Shown here one piece after another: positions 45,636 through 52,923 of a stretch of DNA of 64,000 nucleotides. The notes below the pieces were generated by a model. That model was given only the letters and a program-made list of their open reading frames with translations. It ran no database searches and was not told the DNA's origin. Source of the DNA: Vibrio hepatarius (GTDB lineage Bacteria > Pseudomonadota > Gammaproteobacteria > Enterobacterales > Vibrionaceae). Where the stretch lies: the NCBI RefSeq assembly GCF_001274785.1, contig NZ_LHPI01000019.1, positions 62,001 to 126,000 on the forward strand, given 5' to 3'. Within the stretch, counting starts at the first letter, position 1. Every line of letters starts with the position of its first letter. A program made the position numbers and the translations under genes.

Positions 45636-45711
45636 GCGACACTAGCTCAGTTGGTAGAGCGCAACCTTGCCAAGGTTGAGGTCACGAGTTCGAACCTCGT
45701 GTGTCGCTCCA
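45636..45711 (+). tRNA. tRNA-Gly (anticodon GCC), copy 1
   Basis: 76 bases with encoded CCA. Acceptor GCGACAC/GTGTCGC, anticodon arm AACCTTGCCAAGGTT, T-loop GTTCGAACC. Identical to the copy at 45896-45971. Confidence 0.97.
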
Positions 45712-45794
45712 AATTTTTGGATAGCGATTTTATTCGATATCTTAGATGGTGTTTTACTTACTTCAGTAAAGGCCTCACAAATTTAGATTTGTGT

Positions 45795-45881
45795 GCCCTG
45801 GTGGTGGAATTGGTAGACACAAGGGATTTAAAATCCCTCGGCGTTCGCGCTGTGCCGGTTCAAGTCCGGCCCGGGGCACCA
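45795..45881 (+). tRNA. tRNA-Leu (anticodon TAA)
   Basis: 87 bases with encoded CCA and a long variable arm (CGGCGTTCGCGCTGTG). Anticodon loop ATTTAAAAT; acceptor GCCCTGG/CCGGGGC. Confidence 0.97.
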
Positions 45882-45895
45882 TCTAACCGACATAT

Positions 45896-45971
45896 GCGAC
45901 ACTAGCTCAGTTGGTAGAGCGCAACCTTGCCAAGGTTGAGGTCACGAGTTCGAACCTCGTGTGTCGCTCCA
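45896..45971 (+). tRNA. tRNA-Gly (anticodon GCC), copy 2
   Basis: Exact duplicate of the 76-base tRNA-Gly at 45636-45711; the similarity also covers a few flanking bases on each side. Last gene of the tRNA transcript. Confidence 0.97.
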
Positions 45972-45977
45972 AATAAG

Positions 45978-46006
45978 AAATCCCAGCAGAAATGCTGGGA
46001 TTTTTT
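45978..46006 (+). terminator. Terminator of the tRNA operon
   Basis: AAATCCCAGCA / TGCTGGGATTT stem with a four-base loop, then TTTTTT. Confidence 0.9.
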
Positions 46007-46075
46007 GTATCTACCGTTCGCCAATTTTTACTATGCGCTGAATGGCTAACTGTGCGACTTTCACGTTTGACTATC

Positions 46076-47155
46076 TTACTGTTCAACTAAGCGATAGACC
46101 TTTCCACTGTCGGTGCTAAAGATAATCTCTCCGTTGGGGAGTGCCTCGATATCTCTGATCCGTTCGCCAAGTGATTCGAGAATACGCTCTTCTTTCACTA
46201 CATTGTTGTACTGATCTAAGTTGAGTATGTTGATGTGAGTGAGCTTTAACGCACCAGCGAGTAATTTCCCGTCTAGGGAAGGGTAACGCTCCCCCCGATA
46301 CAGCACCAAAGAACCTGGCGCGATTGAAGGAATATAAACTTTGCGTGGTGAGACGATTCCTTCTTTTTCTTGCGCCTCACCGACCGAAATGGGTCCCCAA
46401 TACTCTTTGCCGTGTGATGTTACGGGCCAGCCATAATTGGCTCCTCTAGTGATCAAATTGATTTCATCACCGCCGCGTGGACCATGTTCGATAGCCCAAA
46501 GTGAGTTTGTTTGTGGATCAAAATACAGACCTTGTGGGTTACGATGGCCGTAACTCCATATTTGTGGTTCGATCTTAGCGTTACCGACAAAAGGGTTGTC
46601 ATCAGGTACGGAGCCATCAGGGTTGAGTCGCAAGATCGAGCCGGCATGTGTTGCTCTGTCCTGACCATTTTTTCTTTCCCCCCGATCGCCAACCGAGAAG
46701 TACACGAACTTTTCATCAAAGGCGATACGACTGCCGAAGTGGCGACCCGTATCTGAGCCCGAATAGGTAACCAACAAGTCTTGCCAATCGTTCAGCGTTT
46801 TACCGTCATAAGTTGCTACAGCCAACGTGGTTTCGATAGCATCGTCAACTCGTTGGGAGTAAGTGAAATAGAATTGGTTGTGCGAAAAAGGAGAGCGGGC
46901 GACATCCAATAAGCCACCTTGTCCATAGGCCGCTACACGTTCTACTTGGAGTAGTGACTTGATGGTATTTGTCTTGAGGTTTAACACACTGACTTGTCCG
47001 TTTCGCTCAGTAAGCATGACGTTGTCAGCGTCAACAGCACTTAGTCCCCAAGGCACATTCAATCCTGATACCACTTCTTCTGCCGACCAGTTGGCTGCCA
47101 AACTTTGCATTGGCAGCAATAGTGCAGCACACAGTACTCGATGTTTAAACGACAT
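46076..47155 (-). CDS. yliI: PQQ-dependent aldose sugar dehydrogenase, YliI-like
   Basis: 359 residues, signal peptide MSFKHRVLCAALLLPMQSLAA. Six-bladed beta-propeller of the soluble glucose dehydrogenase/Asd family: VPWGLSAVDADNVMLTERNGQV, GQGGLLDVARSPFS, WSYGHRNPQGLYFDPQTNSLWAIEHGPRGGDEINLI. It oxidises aldoses in the periplasm if PQQ is available. Divergent from the TetR gene; the 220 bases between hold two of its operators. Confidence 0.88.
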   Translation of the reverse strand: MSFKHRVLCAALLLPMQSLAANWSAEEVVSGLNVPWGLSAVDADNVMLTERNGQVSVLNLKTNTIKSLLQVERVAAYGQGGLLDVARSPFSHNQFYFTYSQRVDDAIETTLAVATYDGKTLNDWQDLLVTYSGSDTGRHFGSRIAFDEKFVYFSVGDRGERKNGQDRATHAGSILRLNPDGSVPDDNPFVGNAKIEPQIWSYGHRNPQGLYFDPQTNSLWAIEHGPRGGDEINLITRGANYGWPVTSHGKEYWGPISVGEAQEKEGIVSPRKVYIPSIAPGSLVLYRGERYPSLDGKLLAGALKLTHINILNLDQYNNVVKEERILESLGERIRDIEALPNGEIIFSTDSGKVYRLVEQ

Positions 47156-47241
47156 TGCATTTCCCTAGCTGAAATTGCTCTTGTAAATATCTTAGCATTG
47201 AGAACGATAAGTTAGGCTAATAAATTATTTTCATAAACCTC

Positions 47242-47269
47242 TTGTAATGATCGATAAATGAACTATTAT
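47242..47269 (+). promoter_or_regulatory. Promoter of the TetR gene
   Basis: TTGTAA (47242-47247) and TATTAT (47264-47269), 16 bases apart. The first operator begins at the last base of the -10 box. Confidence 0.55.
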
Positions 47270-47281
47270 GACGAAGTGTCA
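47269..47281 (+). promoter_or_regulatory. Operator copy 1 (imperfect)
   Basis: TGACGAAGTGTCA, one base pair of the palindrome broken. It sits over the transcription start expected from the promoter at 47242-47269. Confidence 0.6.
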
Positions 47282-47285
47282 AAAA

Positions 47286-47298
47286 TGACGAGTCGTCA
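47286..47298 (+). promoter_or_regulatory. Operator copy 2 (perfect palindrome)
   Basis: TGACGAGTCGTCA; the symmetry extends by one base on each side (ATGACGA-G-TCGTCAT). It starts 17 bases after copy 1. Confidence 0.72.
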
Positions 47299-47375
47299 TA
47301 AAGTGAATTTATAGCGCCTCTGATATTCGTGTTACAATCGGTACGTGTAAGGAGCTTCAAAGAGACGGATTAATC

Positions 47376-48164
47376 ATGTTTGGCTTTAGCTGTAGTAAAA
47401 ATGACAAGAAAGATAGTGGCGGCTGTGGTGTGGGTTTAACCAAAAAGCAGCAAGCGATAGCGGATCGAGAAGTTGAACTGACGCTGTTGGCGAAGTCTAT
47501 CGTAAGAGAGCAAGGGTGGAGCAACTTAACAATGGATAAGTTGACCGCTGCGAGTGCCTATTCGAAAGGGACTATCTACAATCATTTTTCGAGCAAAGAG
47601 GACGCTATCCTCGCGTTGTGCATTCACTCGTTAAAAAGGGAAAGTGCACTGTTTGCTAGAGCGGCGGCATTTGAAGGTTCGACACGAGAACGAATCATCG
47701 CAATGCACGTTAGCTTTAGTGTTTATGCGCGGATGGAGCCAGTGTTGTCTACTTGCCCAATCATGGCTAAGAGCCCTTGGGTATTAGAAAAGGCGTCACC
47801 TGAACGTGTGAATGAACTCAATAAGCTCGAAGAGCAGATCATAGACGAAGCGGATTTGTTGGTTACCAATGCTGTGCAAGCAGGGGATTTGAAATTCTCA
47901 CCCGGTATCAGCTCTGATGCGATTGTGTTTGCGAACTGGTCTCTCGCATTTGGTTCGAATGCGCTCGCGCAAAATGCGTCAAATAGCCGTTGTATTAACC
48001 GTATACATGACCCTTATTCATTACTGAACAATGCGAATATGTTGCTTGATGGTCTGAACTGGAAACCGCTCTCATCTGAGTGGGATTACCGTAAGACTTG
48101 GCGCCGTGTAGAACAAGAGCTATTCCACGAAGAATTGGAGTATCTCGAGTCGGTCGGCAGATAG
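47376..48164 (+). CDS. TetR-family regulator with a Cys-bearing N-terminal extension
   Basis: 262 residues. An unusual 25-residue lead (MFGFSCSKNDKKDSGGCG) precedes a TetR helix-turn-helix (LTMDKLTAASAYSKGTIYNHFSSKEDAILAL); the C-terminal ligand domain is long (about 175 residues) with more Cys (LSTCPIM, SRCIN). The palindromes before it and before the next operon fit autoregulation plus repression of the transporter genes. Ligand unknown; Cys residues allow metal or redox sensing as an alternative to a lipid ligand. Ends 165 bases before the exporter gene. Confidence 0.88.
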   Translation: MFGFSCSKNDKKDSGGCGVGLTKKQQAIADREVELTLLAKSIVREQGWSNLTMDKLTAASAYSKGTIYNHFSSKEDAILALCIHSLKRESALFARAAAFEGSTRERIIAMHVSFSVYARMEPVLSTCPIMAKSPWVLEKASPERVNELNKLEEQIIDEADLLVTNAVQAGDLKFSPGISSDAIVFANWSLAFGSNALAQNASNSRCINRIHDPYSLLNNANMLLDGLNWKPLSSEWDYRKTWRRVEQELFHEELEYLESVGR

Positions 48165-48173
48165 CATCGCAGT

Positions 48174-48201
48174 TTAAAAAGCCCAGAGTGGGCTTTTTAA
48201 A
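48174..48201 (+). terminator. Terminator after the TetR gene
   Basis: TTTAAAAGCCC / GGGCTTTTTAAA stem with loop AGAGT and an internal T-run. Confidence 0.75.
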
Positions 48202-48207
48202 TCTCCT

Positions 48208-48236
48208 TTGGTGACGAATCGTCAATTTTTGATAAA
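48208..48236 (+). promoter_or_regulatory. Candidate promoter of the exporter operon
   Basis: TTGGTG (48208-48213), 17-base spacer, GATAAA (48231-48236). Operator copy 3 occupies the -35/spacer region, a usual repressor position. Both boxes are only moderate matches. Confidence 0.4.
48212..48224 (+). promoter_or_regulatory. Operator copy 3 (perfect palindrome)
   Basis: TGACGAATCGTCA, differing from copy 2 only at the central base. It begins exactly 100 bases before copy 4. Confidence 0.72.
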
Positions 48237-48278
48237 AGCAATCTGTACGGATATTTGTGTCCGAAATTTTGCTTGATG

Positions 48279-48299
48279 ACCAGCATTTGCTGGTTTTTA
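48279..48299 (+). other. Terminator-like hairpin in the exporter leader
   Basis: ACCAGC ATTT GCTGGT followed by TTTTAT, between operator copies 3 and 4. If the promoter at 48208-48236 is used, this short stem lies in the leader and could attenuate transcription. Confidence 0.4.
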
Positions 48300-48311
48300 T
48301 ATCACTTATTT

Positions 48312-48324
48312 TGACGAAACGTCA
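48312..48324 (+). promoter_or_regulatory. Operator copy 4
   Basis: TGACGAAACGTCA: TGACG and CGTCA arms are perfect. It ends four bases before the exporter's first ATG and overlaps its ribosome-site region. Confidence 0.65.
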
Positions 48325-48328
48325 TTAA

Positions 48329-50719
48329 ATGGAGAATGTGATGACGACGAATAACTCAACCCCAGACGCGGCAACTCATTGGCTAACGTTGCCGACGCGA
48401 TTTAGTTGGTGGGTGTTATTGGCAACGATGCTCATACTTATCGCGGCTTCGATAGGCGCAAAAAACCTCTACTTCAGAGGTGACTACAGTATCTTTTTTG
48501 AGGATGACAATGTTCAGTTGCGAGCCTTTGACGAGATACAAACGACGTTTGCCAAGTCTGACAACCTCGCGATCGTAATCGCACCAGAAAGCGGCACGGT
48601 CTTCGAACCTGAAACGCTTACTTTGCTGCAGCAAATTACCCAAGACGCGTGGCAAATTCCTTTTTCTAACCGCGTTGATTCGTTGGCTAACTACCAGCAT
48701 ACCGAAGCGTATCAAGATGATCTGATCGTTGAAGACTTGTTACTGGAAGATTATCCACTTACGTCAGAGCGGATTGAGAAAATTAAGCAAATTGCCCTAT
48801 CAGAACCAGTGGTGAAAGACTCGTTGGTGTCACGTAACGGTGATGTTGCAGTGGTCAACATTACGCTGCAACTGCCGCAGTTGGATGAGACGGCGGAAAT
48901 ACTGGAGATCAGCCACAGCTCAGACCAACTGATTGCTAAGTACCAGCAACTGTATCCGAATGTAGAGTTTCATAAAGCGGGTATTGTCGCGCTCAACTAC
49001 GCGTTTATGGACTCGGCGCAGGAAGACAGTATGACGCTGATCCCGACCATGTTGCTGGTGATATTAGTCTTCCTCACCGCTATGTTGCGTTCATTGTTGA
49101 GTGTCGTAGCGACGCTTGCGGTGATTATTATGTCGGTGCTCGCAACGTTTGGTATCTCAGGCTGGGTCGGTATATTTCTTAGTACCTCAACCGTCAACAT
49201 TCCCACGCTAGTGATGACGCTTGCTGTGGCCGACTGTGTCCACGTGATCTCGACCATGCGTCAGTACATGAAAAAAGGGCATAGCAAGCAATACGCGATC
49301 GATCAGAGTATCGTCATTAACTTTGTCCCGATCATGATCACTTCGGTCACTACCGCGATCGGCTTCCTGATGATGAATATGTCTGATTCACCAATCTTGC
49401 GTGACTTCGGTAATTTGGCGGCACTCGGCGTTATGATCGCCTGCTTCCTTTCCGTCTCTATGTTGCCTGCGATGCTCAAGCTGCTACCGATTCGCATCAA
49501 GCCGCAGCCAGAAGGTGAGCAAGCGCCGTCTGATGTGATGGATAAACTGGGCGATTTGGTGGTTAAGTATCGCCAATGGCTGCTACCAAGTTCGGTATTA
49601 GTGATCGCTGCAACCGCTGCTTTGATTCCATTGAATAGAGTCAATGACGAATCGGTGAAGTACTTTGATACCAGTAGTGAGTTCCGCCAAGCCGCCGACT
49701 TCATGGAAGATCATATTAGCGGTATGACGAACATCAGCATTGCGGTGAAAACCAATGAGTCACAAGGTATCGCCGACCCTGAGTTTTTGAAAACCATCAG
49801 CGATTTTACCGATTGGCTGCGTAACCAACCGGAAACCGACCACGTGGCGTCTTTGTCAGATGTCTACAAGCGTTTGAACAAAAACATGCACGCTGATGAT
49901 GAAAGCTATTACCGCCTGCCTTTAGAGCGTGAACTCGCCGCGCAATATTTGTTGCTGTACGAGATGTCTCTGCCATACGGCTTGGATTTGAATAACCAGG
50001 TCAATGTCGACAAATCTTCAATCAAGATGGTCCTGACTACCGATAATCTCGGCAGTGTTGAGCTGGTGGATTTAGAAAACAGAATCTACAACTGGTTTGC
50101 GTCAACTGCGCCGCAATATGAGGTCGTCGCTTCGAGTCCATCACTGATGTTTGCCCACATTGGTGAAACCAACATGGCGAGCATGCTTTCAACCTTGCCA
50201 ATCACATTGATCTTAATCTCCGCTTTGATGGTATTTGCGTTGCGTTCATTCCGACTGGGTATGATCAGCATCGTCCCTAACATTGCGCCAGCGGTTATCG
50301 GCTTTGGTGTTTGGGCACTGTTTTCAGGTGAAATTAACCTTGGCTTATCGGTGGTGGTGACGTTGACCTTGGGTATCGTTGTCGATGATGCGGTGCACTT
50401 CCTGTCGAAATACCAACGCGCACGCAAAATGGGTCAATCGGCGGAAGAAGCGGTGCGCTATGCCTTCCACACCGTAGGTCGCGCGTTATGGATCACCACA
50501 GTGGTATTGGTGTCTGGTTTCTTAGTCCTAGCGATGTCGAGTTTCAGACTGAATGCAGATATGGGACAGCTCAGCGCGATGGTGATCTTCTTGGCGTTAG
50601 TGGTCGACTTTGTCTTCTTGCCAGCCCTGCTGATGCGATTCGATACCGCGAGTTACGCCGAGTCGGAAAAGAGTGAAGCGACACCTGCTAACAATGTGAC
50701 TCCACAGATTCAAAACTAA
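48329..50719 (+). CDS. MMPL/RND-superfamily exporter
   Basis: 796 residues with two halves, each having one span, a periplasmic domain and a block of about five spans (MLLVILVFLTAMLRSLLSVVATLAVIIMSVLATFGI; LPITLILISALMVFALRSFRLGMISIVPNIAPAVIGFGVWALF). The proton-relay helix motif is seen as VVTLTLGIVVDDAVHFLSKYQRA and as VMTLAVADCVHVISTMRQYM. Relatives include HpnN and mycobacterial MmpL, which move lipids. Two ATGs are possible (48329 and 48341). First gene of the operon, next to its TetR regulator. Confidence 0.9.
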   Translation: MENVMTTNNSTPDAATHWLTLPTRFSWWVLLATMLILIAASIGAKNLYFRGDYSIFFEDDNVQLRAFDEIQTTFAKSDNLAIVIAPESGTVFEPETLTLLQQITQDAWQIPFSNRVDSLANYQHTEAYQDDLIVEDLLLEDYPLTSERIEKIKQIALSEPVVKDSLVSRNGDVAVVNITLQLPQLDETAEILEISHSSDQLIAKYQQLYPNVEFHKAGIVALNYAFMDSAQEDSMTLIPTMLLVILVFLTAMLRSLLSVVATLAVIIMSVLATFGISGWVGIFLSTSTVNIPTLVMTLAVADCVHVISTMRQYMKKGHSKQYAIDQSIVINFVPIMITSVTTAIGFLMMNMSDSPILRDFGNLAALGVMIACFLSVSMLPAMLKLLPIRIKPQPEGEQAPSDVMDKLGDLVVKYRQWLLPSSVLVIAATAALIPLNRVNDESVKYFDTSSEFRQAADFMEDHISGMTNISIAVKTNESQGIADPEFLKTISDFTDWLRNQPETDHVASLSDVYKRLNKNMHADDESYYRLPLERELAAQYLLLYEMSLPYGLDLNNQVNVDKSSIKMVLTTDNLGSVELVDLENRIYNWFASTAPQYEVVASSPSLMFAHIGETNMASMLSTLPITLILISALMVFALRSFRLGMISIVPNIAPAVIGFGVWALFSGEINLGLSVVVTLTLGIVVDDAVHFLSKYQRARKMGQSAEEAVRYAFHTVGRALWITTVVLVSGFLVLAMSSFRLNADMGQLSAMVIFLALVVDFVFLPALLMRFDTASYAESEKSEATPANNVTPQIQN

Positions 50720-50729
50720 GGGATGAATA

Positions 50730-51518
50730 ATGAAAACACTATCAATGATTAAAGCAATCTCTGTATCGGCGTTGGTTCTTTGCTCTGCGCAAACATTCGC
50801 TACACCGGAACGCGGCTTAGAGATCGCCACGGAGCGTAAAGCCCGTGATGAAGGTTGGGGAGACTCAATGGCAACCATGCAGATGATCCTCAAAAACGCA
50901 CAAGGAGAGAGCAGCACGCGCGAAATGCGTTTGAACTCGCTGGAAGTGGACGGTGACGGTGATAAAGGTCTGACGATCTTTGACGAGCCAAGAGACGTGA
51001 AAGGAACGGCTTTTCTAAACCATTCTCACGTCACTCAAGCAGATGATCAATGGCTCTATTTACCAGCGCTAAAACGCGTAAAACGCATCTCTTCCCGCAA
51101 TAAATCGGGTCCGTTTATGGGCAGTGAGTTCGCTTATGAAGATTTAAGCTCGTTTGAGTTGGAAAAGTACCGCTTCAACTATATCGGTGATGAAGAGTTG
51201 GATGGCTTTGCGACTTACTTGGTTGAGCAAGTGCCGACGGACAAAAACTCAGGCTACACCAAGCAGTTAGTGTGGCTTGACCAACAGCACTATCGACCGT
51301 TGAAAATTGAGTTTTACGACCGCAAAGCCGCGTTACTAAAAACGCTGACTTTCTCCGATTACAAACAGTATTTAGATAAATACTGGCGAGCGCATACGAT
51401 GAGTATGGTCAATCATCAGTCAGGAAAAAGTACGCTTCTTACCACCAGTGAACTCAGCTTCCAAACGGGTCTGGGTGACAAAGACTTCCAGAAAAATATC
51501 CTCAAGCGCGTGAAATAA
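50730..51518 (+). CDS. LolA-like periplasmic protein (outer membrane lipoprotein-sorting type)
   Basis: 262 residues, signal peptide MKTLSMIKAISVSALVLCSAQTFA. The body is the LolA-like fold usual beside MMPL exporters: GWGDSMATMQMILKNAQGESSTREMRL, WLYLPALKRVKRISSRNKSGPFMGSEFAYEDL and LVWLDQQHYRPLKIEFYDRK. Probably a periplasmic carrier of a hydrophobic ligand between the exporter and the outer membrane. Follows the exporter gene by ten bases and precedes the barrel gene by eight. Confidence 0.86.
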   Translation: MKTLSMIKAISVSALVLCSAQTFATPERGLEIATERKARDEGWGDSMATMQMILKNAQGESSTREMRLNSLEVDGDGDKGLTIFDEPRDVKGTAFLNHSHVTQADDQWLYLPALKRVKRISSRNKSGPFMGSEFAYEDLSSFELEKYRFNYIGDEELDGFATYLVEQVPTDKNSGYTKQLVWLDQQHYRPLKIEFYDRKAALLKTLTFSDYKQYLDKYWRAHTMSMVNHQSGKSTLLTTSELSFQTGLGDKDFQKNILKRVK

Positions 51519-51526
51519 GGAGTCCC

Positions 51527-52708
51527 ATGAAACAAGCAATGAGTGTTATTGCCCGGCTAACAGGTAGCGCTGCACTGACTTTGGTGACGCTGCAATGCCA
51601 CGGTGTTGAGCTGTCTGGGCAGTTAAACCTAGAACACCGACAGTTTTTCTCTGATGGCTTACAAGGTCAGGATAAAGGTCAGAGTTCGCTGGTTCTGCAA
51701 CCCGAACTATTTTGGGAAATCGGCGAACAATCGCAGTTTACCTTCACGCCATTCTATCGTCTCGATAGCTTGGATGACGAACGTAGTCATGGTGATATTC
51801 GCGAAGCGTTGTACTTAACCTACTGGGATGACTACGAGTTGCGGGCTGGTATCGGCAAAGTGTTTTGGGGCGTCACCGAATCGGCACACTTAGTCGATGT
51901 GGTTAACCAAACAGATGCGATTGAAGCGGTTGATGGTGAAGATAAGCTGGGACAACCAATGCTTCATTTCACTTCAATAAAAGAGTGGGGCACGCTGGAT
52001 GCGATGATGTTGCCGTACTTTCGTGAACGTACGTTTGCTGGGAGTGATGGCCGCTTGAGACCAACCATTGCAGTCTCAGAGGATGGGCTCTACGAGTCAT
52101 CGCGAGAGCAGAATCATTTGGATTTTGCGGCGCGCTATTCCAAGATGATCGGTGATTGGGATGTCGGTGTCAGTTACTTTCAAGGGACTGACCGCGATCC
52201 TTATTATCGTTTTGATTCTGGTGAACTAAAGCCGTACTACGTTCAAGCTAAACAGTTTGGGTTGGATGTCCAAGGGATTGTTGGAGACTGGCTGTGGAAG
52301 CTGGAAAGTATTTATCGCGACAGCCTACACCATCATACTGGTGTGGTGACTGGGTTTGAGTACACGGTTGTCGGAGCATTGGGTAGCGTGTGGGATGTTG
52401 GCCTGATCGCCGAATATCTTTACGATAGCCGCGGCAATAACTCGCAGACTATCGGTCAAAATGACATGTTCCTCGGCACGCGGTTAGCACTCAATGATGC
52501 AGACAGCACAGAGATCTTGTTCGGAGTTACTCAAGACTTGGATAATAGCGATGTTTACAACGCAAAGCTCGAAGCCTCTAGTCGCCTAACCAATCATCTG
52601 AGTTGGCGAATCGACGGCTGGTTGTTTGAAAATGACACACCGGATGATTTGCTCTACTTTGGCCGTAAAGACGACTTCATCGAAGTCTCTTTGGAATATT
52701 ATTTCTAG
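51527..52708 (+). CDS. Outer-membrane beta-barrel protein of the exporter operon
   Basis: 393 residues. Signal peptide (about MKQAMSVIARLTGSAALTLVTLQCHG) then amphipathic strands with aromatic girdles (QFTFTPFYRLDSL, EALYLTYWDDYELRAGIGKVFWG) and a terminal EVSLEYYF with final Phe, the usual signal for outer-membrane insertion. It resembles DUF1302-type barrels found beside LolA-like/MMPL genes. Predicted exit or entry pore of the pathway; substrate unknown. Confidence 0.82.
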   Translation: MKQAMSVIARLTGSAALTLVTLQCHGVELSGQLNLEHRQFFSDGLQGQDKGQSSLVLQPELFWEIGEQSQFTFTPFYRLDSLDDERSHGDIREALYLTYWDDYELRAGIGKVFWGVTESAHLVDVVNQTDAIEAVDGEDKLGQPMLHFTSIKEWGTLDAMMLPYFRERTFAGSDGRLRPTIAVSEDGLYESSREQNHLDFAARYSKMIGDWDVGVSYFQGTDRDPYYRFDSGELKPYYVQAKQFGLDVQGIVGDWLWKLESIYRDSLHHHTGVVTGFEYTVVGALGSVWDVGLIAEYLYDSRGNNSQTIGQNDMFLGTRLALNDADSTEILFGVTQDLDNSDVYNAKLEASSRLTNHLSWRIDGWLFENDTPDDLLYFGRKDDFIEVSLEYYF

Positions 52709-52774
52709 GTCAACACGCCCTAGTAGCATTACTCCAATTCGGCTACGAAATGTGCAGTTAATATCTATATCAAT

Positions 52775-52803
52775 AAGCGGAGCTGATCTAGCTCCGCTTT
52801 TTG
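52775..52803 (+). terminator. Terminator of the exporter operon
   Basis: AAGCGGAGCT / AGCTCCGCTT perfect ten-base stem, five-base loop, TTTTT. Confidence 0.9.
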
Positions 52804-52923
52804 TCTTTCCAGCCTTAGCATCTCTCACAAGCTATGTAAAAATCCACTCGCTTAATAAGGATAAAAAGCGTCACGCTTTGTTAGATGACGTACTCTTGGT
52901 GTGGACAACAAAGGCTGAAACGG

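Noticed and set aside
45501..45905. 134-codon frame across the tRNA cluster
   Set aside because: It spans several tRNA genes, so it is a chance frame.
48997..50427. Several minus-strand frames within the MMPL exporter gene
   Set aside because: Shadows; no ribosome sites and the plus-strand gene has clear membrane and RND features.
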